This document shows, piece after piece, positions 53,501-62,215 of a DNA stretch of 64,000 nt. Each line of letters opens with the position of its first letter. Positions within the stretch are counted from its first letter, which is position 1. The stretch is taken from contig CAUYUJ010016059.1 in the NCBI GenBank assembly GCA_963575745.1, positions 852,849 through 916,848 on the forward strand, written 5' to 3'. The notes beneath the pieces were generated by a model that was not told where the DNA came from, did no database searches, and saw only the letters and a program-made list of their open reading frames with translations. The position numbers and the translations under genes are program-made. Source of the stretch: Prorocentrum cordatum. Lineage: Eukaryota; Sar; Dinophyceae; Prorocentrales; Prorocentraceae.

Positions 53501-53628
53501 GCAGTGCTGGTGGCTGCCCTTGGGCTGTCTGCCAGTGTGGCGAGCTGGGGCTCGGCACAACTGTTGGCACAGACTGCAAGGTAGGCGAGCTGTGGCGCGG
53601 GGGGGCTCTCGGCGGAGATGTAGGGCAT
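50485..53628 (-). CDS. LINE polyprotein part: RNase H then APE-type endonuclease
   Basis: A 1047-codon frame, the longest in the element. The first 400 residues are Pro/Ser-rich without domain. RNase H: AWIYVDGSLD (first Asp), TSIEVHGVIWALLW (Glu), CIISDNLAAVQFA (Asp) and GDPWNEFVDVISK (last Asp), so all four carboxylates are present. APE endonuclease: AASYNPGSL (Asn), WLITGVQEARN (Glu), TVAVGHAPHN (His), DILLLDANARLGE (Asp/Asn), ATHRIDYICVN, and SSDRHIDHVPV, the terminal Asp-His pair. All expected catalytic residues are kept. The Met at 53628 is probably not the true start, because ORF1-like sequence continues upstream in another frame. The final residues after RLTREDL are out of frame. Confidence 0.88.
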   Translation of the reverse strand: MPYISAESPPAPQLAYLAVCANSCAEPQLATLADSPRAATSTAISRGGHGPQPDGFSVGTYDSTQPSFCHRSGMLTHGALFPGSPRARIPLRSDSAGIADPTRVPGCGRCASSTNNACAPASSGSQSHIASRPSLRSERSRLGAAGAATKEVGVRPRHHEGRHLTFRPSVSWGGTFFCSYAQPARDDEEEDQHLHHHQTDLSEPPTATFERLTGQEEPPSCLAGPPELSNPLCPGAPPDPGGQGQSDHADPNKEVGTHAVAGVGALGTQGAPPLHDQLNLQEYFEMVSGAMPLEPQGPRRSLRGKQAPPQIYSEPHRAQNYDLETAIACTPPISPSPDPPGAGPSVATQLGEARRSCVAVAPRPVASRCCLLDSWYDVRGALDSYPLALQHWPTERYNDTFLRPHTRYALANTSPADASKPERAWIYVDGSLDPKSPENGAWALVVLHQIGDHYTRQGNLTAKSLDSTAFPSDPSRWTSTSIEVHGVIWALLWSLQDQSSAPVCIISDNLAAVQFAVLLAKPARGAEEAYLMQTIMELANQRRTVTVSHTYVHSGDPWNEFVDVISKLTSGILQTDNFEPPKIPEALRRVVDFHPAVEWQWLRRADQLADAHPRLEGDALHVETPPHPAAAHHLPSPEKETPVEAELDFRAASYNPGSLKASVTKKNKRAKATARRTLFVAQALLQKWLITGVQEARNPKKAQKTKGYLIYSSGGSGPKDRNHGVELWQPTTAPYGHKDGKKLCLGPKCYVLAHATPRLLVAKIKATALDLTVAVGHAPHNQAPEAERGAFWKTVESLNDKWAFDILLLDANARLGEVTSEYVGGEQHPQPQDKNGDALRKFLAEGEVCATNALLPADVPGHAWTAHNMATHRIDYICVNKFMWDHVRGSTPLHGFDSSDRHIDHVPVQAHLAWTAQGRVKRGTRPLDREKMKDPQAQDKFRALLRAVHVPPWTHNIHDQVKQLTDHANAFAIERFAVGALRPKKPHTSRASFALIRTRRACLKARGNQFHTQDPPSTDQARKIFALACRLTREDLVDFGRNGGLAR

Positions 53629-54015
53629 GGTATTCTGACTGCCTCCGCCTTTCCTGGAGTTCGCGCTGCCTCTGGAGGAATGTGGCGGTGGCGGCCTGCG
53701 CGATTTTGTCCAACCCCTGCAGCTGTGGGCTTAGGATTGGCTGCAAGTCTGCAGGCGGGGTCGGTGGGACCGCCTGGGTCGGGGACGACTGGACAGTGAC
53801 CGCCCCCTGGCTCGGGCCCGTCCGCCTCGCTGCCTCCAGTTGGGCATGCAACTCCCTGATCTTCTCTGGGTCCGTACAGATCCCCATCTCTGGGAGGTGC
53901 CTCAAGTACACGTCCAGGGCAGACATGTCTGGGGTCATGCTGTCTGGCGTCGGGTGGTCCATCCCAGCGGCCTCTGCTGCCGCTATGGCGTGGGTGAGCT
54001 CGTGCAGGGCTTGGG
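53625..54015 (-). pseudogene. LINE ORF1 C-terminal part
   Basis: Frame with PQALHELTHAIAAAEAAGMD, SALDVYLRHLPEMGICTDPE, KIRELHAQLEAARRTG and QAATATFLQRQRELQERRRQ: helical, probably coiled coil. It is entered from the upstream frame at a run of seven C (plus G 54013-54019), a typical indel or sequencing-slip site. It is left near 53625. Confidence 0.6.
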
Positions 54016-54800
54016 GGGGGCTGGCCCTCCAGGGAGCGGGGCTGGCGGCTGCCCTGGTCCCTGGGCACGCGGCTTGCCCCCGCCTGGAACCTGGGCCCTC
54101 ACCGCCTGCTGCTGCTGATGCGCAGCTTGGGTGGCCTGCTGCCGTTGTGCTCCCATCGCTTCCTGCTGTGGAGCGGCTGGTGCCTGCCGTGGGGCAGCTG
54201 CGAGCTGGGCTGCTGGCGGCTGGGCTGCTGCTGGAGGCTGGTCTACTGCCATGGGGGCTGCCGCCCCCTCTGGGGTAAACCCCACGGCACTGCGGTCCTT
54301 GCCTCTCCCTTTCGCCGCTCGGTAGGCTTGGCCCATCGCCGACTTGGACCTCGCCGGAGAATCCTGCTGCGCCTGGTGGGGTTGCTGGGGCTGGCTGATC
54401 TCTTGCTGAGGGGGAAAGGTGCCGTGCGTCATGGTCTGCATCTGCTGGATCAGATGTGCTGGAGGCGGTGGAAGGACCGCGCCCGTGACTGGCGGGGGCA
54501 CTCCAGGTACCCCCTGGATGCAGGCCCCTGCGGCTGGCTGGACAAGTCCCAGCAGCTGGCTGATTATGCTTTGCTGCGTGGCAAGCTGTGCCTGAATCTG
54601 TGCCATTTGCGTGCCAGGCGCTGCTGGGGGCGGCGGCGGTGCCACGCTGTGCGGGGTCGGGCCATCCGCTGTCATATGGTCCTGTGCAGCTTCGTCGGGC
54701 TCGTCCTCCTCGGAGTCTGGAGCATCCTCGAGTTCGGCTATGCAGACGTCGGGCTTGGCAATCTCCGCCTCGATCTGCTTTCTTGCTGTTTGAACTCTTT
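54015..54800 (-). pseudogene. LINE ORF1 middle part, acidic and Gln/Pro/Ala-rich
   Basis: Begins with ARKQIEAEIAKPDVCIAELE, DAPDSEEDEPDEAAQDHM, then long Pro/Gln/Ala stretches (QIQAQLATQQSIISQLLGLV, GTFPPQQEISQPQQPHQAQQ). It is disordered in character, like retroelement ORF1 linkers. It joins the preceding frame near 54790. Confidence 0.55.
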
Positions 54801-55304
54801 GATGCTCTCTCGAATCTTGCCGAGTTTCTCCTTGTAAGTAGCCTTCTTGTCCTTGAGGGCCTGGATCTGGTCCTTGCGCTTCTCGGTGAGTCCCATGAGG
54901 AACTTGAGCGCTGCAACTTCGATTAGCTCCTCGTCGCAAGGCTTGTTTGCTCGTCTGGCCGCACATATGAGGGCTGCTACATCGGAAGTGCGGCTCTTGA
55001 TCTCTTCTTTGTACTGGCGCTGCGCCGCTGGGTCGGTCGGAGGCTTGCCATATACCTCGTACACCTTGTGCGCTTCTGCCTCGCTCTTGGGGAGAGATAA
55101 CGTTTTTGTTATGAGTTTCTTCGCCAGGGGGTCGGGCGGGGTCGCCCGTCTCACAGCTGCAGAACTTGCTGCTTGCTGCTGCGGTGGTCGCCCTCGCGAA
55201 GCAGGGGGTCGCCTTCTCTGGTTGTAGTGCCCGCTGCAGCTTCGGCACGTCCAGTGTCGTTCTGATACATGACGCCCACACGCACACTGCCAGGTGCCAG
55301 CCAT
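54738..55304 (-). CDS. LINE ORF1 N-terminal part with zinc finger
   Basis: The Met at 55304 is chosen because it directly precedes WQCACGRHVSERHWTCRSC, a W-x-C-x-C...C-x2-C zinc-binding motif reminiscent of RanBP2 zinc fingers, here with CxC rather than CX2C. Downstream is a charged helical region: KTLSLPKSEAEAHKVYEVYG, DPAAQRQYKEEIKSRTSDVA, EELIEVAALKFLMGLTEKRK, DQIQALKDKKATYKEKLGKI. This suggests coiled-coil oligomerisation and RNA binding. After about 54790 the frame is no longer the coding one. The open frame extends upstream to 55553, but that part is arginine-rich and low-complexity. Confidence 0.7.
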   Translation of the reverse strand: MAGTWQCACGRHVSERHWTCRSCSGHYNQRRRPPASRGRPPQQQAASSAAVRRATPPDPLAKKLITKTLSLPKSEAEAHKVYEVYGKPPTDPAAQRQYKEEIKSRTSDVAALICAARRANKPCDEELIEVAALKFLMGLTEKRKDQIQALKDKKATYKEKLGKIRESIKEFKQQESRSRRRLPSPTSA

Positions 55305-56285
55305 ATCTTCTGCGCTGTCGGCCTGGCGCCTTGGTTGTTGGGCACTGTGATGACGTAGGAGCAGTTCGCGGGCGCTGACCGCCCTCACGAGCAGTCGCGC
55401 TTGTCCTCGGGCTCTCTTTTCTCGTCTGTGTTTGGCGGGCTCTCGTGACCGAGAGCGCCGCCAGTGCCGCCGTTGAAATGGCGGCGTGACCGCGGCTAAG
55501 CCGCGGTGGCCGCGGCTGGGCCGCGGCTGCGCTGCGCCGCCTGCAGGCAGCACTGTCGCGGCGTCCGCGGGCTATGGCGCGCGCGGGCCCGAGGCCACGC
55601 GTGAGGCCACGGCTGGTCGGGCTGCCCCCCAATCCCCAGGGGCGTCAGCACTGACCACACTGTCCAATACGAGCGGTACTGTCGGCTCAGAGCCGGCCAC
55701 AGCCCTCATTGCAGATGATGCTGCCTGTCACGCACAAGCCCCATTCCTGGATGGGATTGCCGCTCTCGCCCGAACGTTGGCCACACCCCTGTTTGGGAAT
55801 CGTGAGCCATGCTGCCATCTGCGCACTGGCCAAAATCCTTCATGGAACGCGGCACTCACTTCGCAGCGCCAATCACGCCCCTCATTGACTATTGTGATGC
55901 CTTTCCACTCGCAAGGTTCCCACAACCCTCATTGAATAATGGCGTTCCGTCCAAGCGCCAACCACATCCATTTCCGAAATGTGTGAAACCGCCCAAGCGC
56001 TGGCCGCATCCGTGTGCGAGACCGGCACTCTCGTTTGAGCCTCGGCTACATCCGCCTTTTGCGAAAGCCACTTCCGGCGCGACACAACTGGCGACCGCAG
56101 CTGCCGTCTTTTCGTTCTGGGCGAATGCCGAACGTTTTGTTCGGTCTGGACGGAACGCGTCGGATCAGGGCTGCGACAGGGAAGCCCCGCAGCGTCAGGT
56201 CTGGGTATGGGTCGTAGCAGCGCTGCGGCTACATCAACGTGCTGGGCGCAGTGTCAATAACACATGTAGGCGCGAAGGCCAAGAT
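55305..56285. other. Possible LINE 5' region and degenerate repeats
   Basis: 55480-55520 has CCGCGG-rich short repeats. 55660-56080 contains loosely repeated CACGCCCCTCATTGA, CGCCAATCACGCCC or CGCCAACCACATCC, and CACTCGCAAGG or CACTCACTTCGC segments. The LINE 5' boundary cannot be placed. Confidence 0.4.
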
Positions 56286-56289
56286 TAGA

Positions 56290-56985
56290 AGGCGCAGCGC
56301 AGCGAATCTTAACCATATTGCACGTGTATTAGAAGATGTTATTTTAATATATATATATATATGATATAAAATTATACCGTACTATTTCATACTATAGTAA
56401 ATTTAATCATATTGTAGAGTGTTACATCATGTTATATTATATCATAGTATATGATAGTATATTATATTGTATTCGATCATATCATACAATATAATGTGAT
56501 AGTATATTAGATTATATTATATTACATTGTATTGTAATATGTTATAATATGTTCTAGTCTATTATATTATAATATATATTCTATTCTATTCTATTGTATT
56601 ATATCCACTTCTAGTCTGTTCTATTCTATTCTATGATACTATATGTTATTCTCTACGATTCTATTATATTATATTCTATTATATTCTATTATGGTGTATT
56701 ATATTTTGCTATATTATACTAAAGTATATTGTACTGTATGATACAACATGATATTATGCTATATTATATTGCCATGTATTATGGCATATCGGATAGTATT
56801 GGTTTGCTATGTTAACCTGTACTATATTATAACGTGTTATAATATACCATATTATAATACAATATGATATAGTATACTATATTATAGTATATTAAACCAT
56901 ATTAAATCATAGTATAGTACATTAAGTTATGGTCTATGATTACAGATGCACACTTGTATGTGTATATATATATACACATACATGT
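56290..56985. repeat. AT-rich island, about 690 bp
   Basis: Composition changes abruptly from GC-rich to almost pure A/T with TATATTATA, TATTCTATTCTATT and ATAGTATATTA motifs, then returns abruptly near 56990. No open frame of note. It may be an expanded TA/ATTCT-type repeat or inserted organelle-like DNA; simple repeat origin is favoured. Confidence 0.8.
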
Positions 56986-57285
56986 TTAATTACATATATA
57001 TATTCTCATACGCACCTCTCCGAGGGAGTAGAGCTCAGAGGGGATTAATGCGTCCGTGCGTCCGTGCGTGCGTGCGTCTTCGATTTTCCCGGCCGTTTCG
57101 CTAGGGACATCCTCGAAATTCTGAAAATCGGTGGCACCCCTCACGCAGATCGTGAAGGAGAGGTCCAAAAACACATAGGAATTTCAACATTTTAACATAA
57201 AACCTTCAAAAACACATGGTAATTTCAATAATTTTGACCCCGATTCTCAGAGAATGGCGGTTTCGCCTGAGACATCCTCCCAAAA
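56986..57285. other. Stretch with a short duplicated segment
   Basis: CGTGCGTCCGTGCGTGCGTG occurs near 57054. AAAAACACATAGGAATTTCAA and AAAAACACATGGTAATTTCAA are about 40 bases apart (57166 and 57208). No gene. Confidence 0.45.
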
Positions 57286-57665
57286 TCGAGCCCCAGACCC
57301 CTCCTCGGAGCCTCCTGGGGGCCTCCTGGAACCTCCTGGGGCCTCCTGGGGCTTTCTGGACCTTCTGGTACCCCAGACCCCGCCTCGGAGCCTCCTGGAG
57401 TTCTCCTGGGCCTGCTGAGGCCGCCTGGGGCCTTCCTGGGGCTTCAGAACTACATGCACACACAGAGACACAAATCACGCCCAACACATCACACGCTAGA
57501 CAAACATAACATACACACACACACAACACCGACAACACACAAAAAGCACGCACCACACAAAGCACACATCACACACACACACAACACTCACAATCCTGGG
57601 GCCTCCTGGAGCCTCTTCTGGTATCCAAGTCGGGCTTCCTGAGGCTTCTCCTGGGGGGCCCTGGT
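57285..57665 (+). repeat. Minisatellite GGGCCTCCTGG with CA-rich insert
   Basis: 10-12 bp GGAGCCTCCTGG/GGGCCTCCTGG units at 57290-57440 and 57595-57665, separated by a CACACA/CAACA-rich tract at 57450-57590. Confidence 0.75.
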
Positions 57666-58589
57666 ACACACATCGCAAGGTGTGGCAACCCCACTTGTGC
57701 TCGAGTGCGACTTCGCTGTTGCATGTCACTCCTGCTTCAAACGCCCCTTCAGCTTTTTGTATGAGCCTGGGCACACACGTGCCATTTGTATATATACATT
57801 GAGGGGGCGGTCGCAATCGACGCGCCAACTAGGGCTCCGCATCCAGCAACAACCTGCGGTTCTGATAACGCCCGTTTGGGTCGAATGCGCCCGGAATGGG
57901 CCCAGATCTGCCCGAACGGACCGTGAATGAATACCCCCGGTGTGCCAGAATGCACCCCCGACTGCTCCCTCCCCAGCGCCCCCAATCAATCCCCCAAACG
58001 TCGTCGTCGTTGTTCGTCGGCCGTCGCCGTCTTTCGTCGCTGTCGCTGATAATCATTTTTCGGTCGTCGTCTCAAATCGGTCCGAAAGTTGTCGTCGTCG
58101 TCGTCCTCACCGTCGTCAACCTTCTTCGGTCGTCGCCGTCGTCGCCGCCGACGTCGTGGCCTTTGCATTGGCTAGAAAGTGTAAGAGAACACCCCCTCCA
58201 GCCTGACTCAGACCAAAGAAATGGGAAACGCGATCTGTGTCAAAATCGGCGCATGTTGAAAAGCGGCCGATACGCCAACCGGGCCCGCCCCACCCCGAGG
58301 ACCTCCTCATCCACGCTATGGGGCACAAGTCCCCTGCGACTGCCAGTCTCGACCCCGACCTCGCCGTCCAGGGTCCGAAGCTTCCTGGCTGCATCGCGCT
58401 TGCGCTGCTTTGCTGGAGCCGACGCCGTTGCGCGCTCTGAAAGCGCGCCAGTGGAGCCAAGACGGATGCGACGAGGTTGCGTTGAAGATATGACGTTGGA
58501 CCCAAACATCAGCCCGAAAAAAAAAAACAGATTGATTAAAATTCACCGCCAGCAAGACCTCACTGACCGTAGTGGGCGCCGCGTGAGTT
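57666..58589. other. Gene-free stretch with CGTCGT tracts
   Basis: CGTCGT-rich segments at 57993-58035 and 58088-58150. A run of about 11 A near 58518. Nothing else supported. Confidence 0.4.
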
Positions 58590-58970
58590 GTTTGGGTTTC
58601 CCGAAGTTGCGCCACGTTTCCGCCCGTGCCGCCTCGTGGGCGCCCCGTGGGCGCCCCGTGCGCTGGGTGGGTTCCCAAGACGTGCACCAATGTTGCCGAT
58701 CGTGCCGCCTCGTGGGCGCCCCGTGCTATGAGCTTACACGACATACGTTTCACCACATCGCTTGCATCACACAGCTGGCACCGCATGGCCCTCACAGCAG
58801 ACATCACAACAGGTAGCCAAGCCCACTGGTTCTACTTTCGGTGCACACAACACGACTTGTTCACCACGTAATTTACACCACATCGCTTGCACGGCTTGCG
58901 CAACACAGTATACATCTCAAAGCTAACACCCCATCCCGTAGCTCACACCACACAGCTTACACAACATCAG
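58590..58970 (+). repeat. Modules C and D, locus 3
   Basis: C units (TTTCCCGAAGTTGCGCCACG, CCGCCCGTGCCGCCTCGTGG, GCGCCCCGTG) to about 58735 are followed by D units (TACACCACATCGCTTGCA, ACCACACAGCTTACAC). Same order as at 1261-1850. Confidence 0.7.
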
Positions 58971-59139
58971 TTCTTTTTCCAGAGAAGAAAACAGACTCGC
59001 CCCCCTTGGGTTTATCGGCCCACCGTTTCGTACTGATATACATGTGTATATAAGAATATAACTCCACAACGTCCATCCTAACTACAGCTTCGTACCCAGC
59101 CGATCTGGTATCGACCACCCCCCCCCGCCATCCTCTGCA

Positions 59140-59745
59140 ACAAATATTATGCGCACGCACTCGTTCAACAAAAAACACCCGTTGCCAAAACGCCCTCATA
59201 CAACAAATGGCGAATTGCACACGCGCGTGTCGTCGCGGGCGCATGTCGGAATCCTTCCAGAACTCTCGGTTCCGGAAGGATGCGCAAATCGAATAAAAAA
59301 AAACACAAGTACACACAGGGTGTCGCAAGACGTTGTTCTTTTTTTAAACCAAAAAATGATATAATACAATAATACAAAAAAAACGCGCGCGTGCTCTTGC
59401 GATTTCGTGCCATCGAACAGAACTATGTAGAACTGTTGTTTTGAAAAAAGGAGAAACATCAACACATAACATACGTAGGCCAACATGTTTAGAACATGCT
59501 ACCAAACGGGTTTCGCGCGCGCGTGCGGGCGCGAGAAGCATTTTGCATCAGATGAGACGAAGTGCACACGCGCGCGTCGTCGCGCGCGCATGCCAGAATC
59601 CTTGAAAAACCGTTGGCTTCGTAACGGTTTTAAAACAGAGTATAAAAAAACAAGAAAAAGCTCAACAGCACAAGGTTTCGCAACATCAGTTTTCTATATA
59701 AACAATTGCGCGCGCGCTTTTGCGAATTCTTGAGAAGAGCATGCT
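59140..59745 (+). repeat. Module E (CGCGCG with GAATCCTT), locus 2
   Basis: Three degenerate rounds of roughly 200 bp with CACGCGCG, CGCATGTCGGAATCCTTCC or CGCATGCCAGAATCCTTG, GTTTTAAAACAGAGTATAAA-like segments, AAAAAACGCGCGCG and CTCTTGCGATTT. Similar to 15640-16070. Confidence 0.65.
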
Positions 59746-60430
59746 TCAACATCTCCATGGAATTCTGCCAAGCGGGCCCCTGGCGCCGCATGCCGACATC
59801 ATTCGCGCGCCCTTGCGTTCGTGTTGGGGGGGGGCACGATCCGTGCCAAACAAAACCATGCAGGCCACTCTCAAGCGTCGGCCGCGCGAGCATGTCGAAC
59901 TCTGTCCAAAACCTTCATCGCCGACGCGCAGACGCCGTCATCGTCGTCGGCGTGATCAACATGGGCGCCCGCACTGGCCGCGCCTTCGTCGGGGCACCAA
60001 CATCGCTAGTATCATCAACTCGTCTACTGTAGTCGGCGCTGCCATGATATACCGCGCCCGCCCAAGTTGCCGACCCGCAGTGAAATGCCCGCTGGGATGC
60101 GCCCAGAGGTCAGCGCCACCGCGGCTACGTCGGTGGCGGCGAATTGGCTGGCCGCTGCGCGCGCGTCTATGGTTGGCGCGGCCGCAGAGATGCACCAGCC
60201 AACGCCAAGCATGCATCGCAATCGCCACCGCATGGCTTTGGCAAACCAAGTTGCGGGTGGGTTGGTGGGACGTTCGCACGCACATGGGATGTGTCAAATC
60301 ATGGGTCAAAACCATTTGCACCACATAACTTGCACCGCATAGGTGCGAGGGCCAGACGGAGCATCCGCCAGTCTCAGTGTGGGTACCCTCTTGGTGTGTC
60401 CAAGTGTGACATGCCTGATATATCGCGGTG
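59746..60430. other. Gene-free stretch with a module D remnant
   Basis: TTTGCACCACATAACTTGCA at 60310-60329 is a module D unit. The rest is mixed GC-rich DNA without a recognised gene. Confidence 0.4.
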
Positions 60431-60439
60431 GCGATGAGC

Positions 60440-60740
60440 AGCCGAGAGGAGAAGGGTGGGGGGGGGCCAAACTCAATGATTCACTGGAGACACCCCCACA
60501 TGCTTGCCAATAACAGGCAAGTGCAACACCGTTTGACGGCTCCCCTGGCGGAAGCGAAGACGGGGGCGCCAAACGAACGCCTCGCTGGAGGTATCCCCGA
60601 ATCTGAACGCGAACGCGCAGGTGTAACACCCCCTTGCGGCTCACTGCGCTATCGCGGCGATCGTGAAGCTATTGGGAGAAAGGGGGCGCAGGTGCAGACG
60701 AGCGCCTCGCTCGAAACATTCCCACAACCTTCTGCGGCAA
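60440..60740 (+). repeat. Degenerate tandem repeat, about 110-bp units
   Basis: GGGGGCGCCAAACGAACGCC and GGGGGCGCAGGTGCAGACGA, each followed by TCGCT and later CCCC/CCAC and GCAGGTG or CAAGTG. Two to three diverged units. Confidence 0.5.
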
Positions 60741-61765
60741 CTTATGTTCATGGGAGCCTCCACTGTCATCTTGCTGGCTCTTGCGAACCGACGCTATCCA
60801 ACGCTAATCGACGCACGTGAATGCTACTCGACGCTCGATCGGAGCTTGCTTATCGATTACCCCACGCCGGCGCACGCCAAAGCACGCTGTAAAAACTGAG
60901 TTCCACGAGCTTCGGGGGCTGCTAAAGGTGCCCCGAGCCCAAGGTGCCCCCAGCTTTTCTCTCCATCTTGGGGCCCCTTCAGGCCCCCTTTGGGCTTCGT
61001 GAAGGCTCCTCTGGAGGCCGTGGTCGCCTCCTTGGAAATCCTGGGCGCACCGTGGGCCAGGGGCACTACTAGCAACACCCGAGCGCTGCTGCCGAACACA
61101 GCCTTGGGCGCGAACGGGCCCGTCCCATACACGCCAGCCGGAAAAAGTAGGTACAACAACTGAAGTACGTAGGAAAGCGCTGCCCCCTGACTCGGGAAGA
61201 GGTAAGCCCGTTCGACCCTTGAGGTAGGAAGACGCCGCGCGTAGATTGGGATCTGGGAGTCCAGAAGTGCCTACTTCCAGCGACCGGCGAGTACCCCCTG
61301 GCGGGGCGAAGTCGCCACGACGCGCCGCCGTGGCGCGGGCGCCGCCGCTCCTGCGGCAGGCCCCCAGCCGCCTCCGCCGCGGCCGCGCCCGCGGGGTCCA
61401 GCTGGCGGTACTGCTCCCAGGCCCTGCAGCGGGCTGCCGACGCCGCCGCCGCTGCCGCCGCCGTCGCGCCGCCGCCGCCGCTGTCGCAGGCGTCGTCGCC
61501 GTCCTCGTCGTTGGTGCGCCCCTCTCCCGTACGCCGTAGGCCGCCGCCGCCATCGACGACGGCGCCGCCGCAGCTGTGAAAAGCGAGCGCCACGGCTGGT
61601 CGCCCCCGCAGATGCCTTCTGCCGGAGAGCTTTTCTCACTAAAGTCATTGTGCGATGGCGCGGTCGTGGCTCCCGAGCCATTGGTGGCAGCCGACGCACT
61701 GGCAGAGCCTGGTGTCGCGACCTCGCACAATGACTCGGAAAAGACCCATGGATAGTGGCATCCGT
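60741..61765. other. GC-rich stretch with a possible minus-strand exon
   Basis: 61330-61600 is GCCGCC-rich. On the minus strand CEVATPGSASASAATNGSGA and HNDFSEKSSPAEGICGGDQP (from about 61730) look protein-like, but they lead into Ala/Arg-rich low complexity. No domain, so not called as a gene. Confidence 0.3.
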
Positions 61766-61769
61766 TGTG

Positions 61770-62215
61770 TTCGATCTCCGATCCTTCTCACTATCGAGCT
61801 CACACGAGATCTCACTATCGATCGAGATCTCCTGATCGATCTCACACCAAATCTCACTACTATCGTCTCGCATCTCCATGGATTTCACAATCGATCTCAC
61901 AAACGATCCCACGATCGATCTCACAACAGATCGCACAATCTACCTTCGAATCGGACTCACCGTCGATCTGACAATCGAACTCACTATCGATCTCGCATTC
62001 GGGCTCACTATCAGCATCACAAGAGTTCTCGCTATCAGTCTCACAATCGATCTCCCGATCGATCTCGCAATCGATCTCATGATCGATCTCGCTGTCGTTC
62101 CACTGTAGACCTCACAAGCGATCTCACCCTCGATCTCACAACACATCTCTCTATCTGACTCTATCGATCTCACAACGAATCTCAATCTCGATCTCCCTAA
62201 CGATCTCGCCATCGA
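61770..62215 (+). repeat. 12-bp minisatellite (GATCTCACAATC)
   Basis: About 440 bp of GATCTCACAATC/GATCTCACTATC units with a strong ATCGAT/GATC content. Translations in all frames are Ser/Asp/Leu/Thr repeats. Confidence 0.85.

Larger units (their letters stand above)
46603..55304 (-). mobile_element. LINE-like retrotransposon: ORF1, RNase H, APE, RT, zinc fingers, methyltransferase-like domain
   Basis: Minus-strand protein similarity runs from a zinc-finger ORF1 (Met at 55304) to the end of a GPPCETWS domain (46810). It is followed by about 200 bp of 3' UTR and an A7 tail against a microsatellite. In element order: ORF1-type protein, RNase H (about 52365-51920), APE endonuclease (about 51695-50890), reverse transcriptase (about 50550-48600), two zinc fingers (48180-47990), methyltransferase-like domain (47725-46810). 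RNase H ahead of the endonuclease differs from the EN-RT-RNH order of I/R1-type LINEs. Seven or so frameshifts, one at a seven-base homopolymer, make this copy inactive. The 5' end and target-site duplication are not identified. Confidence 0.88.

Noticed and set aside
61069-61936. Ala/Arg-rich minus-strand gene
   Set aside because: Mostly GCC-repeat translation; the short protein-like start (CEVATPGSAS) alone is not enough.
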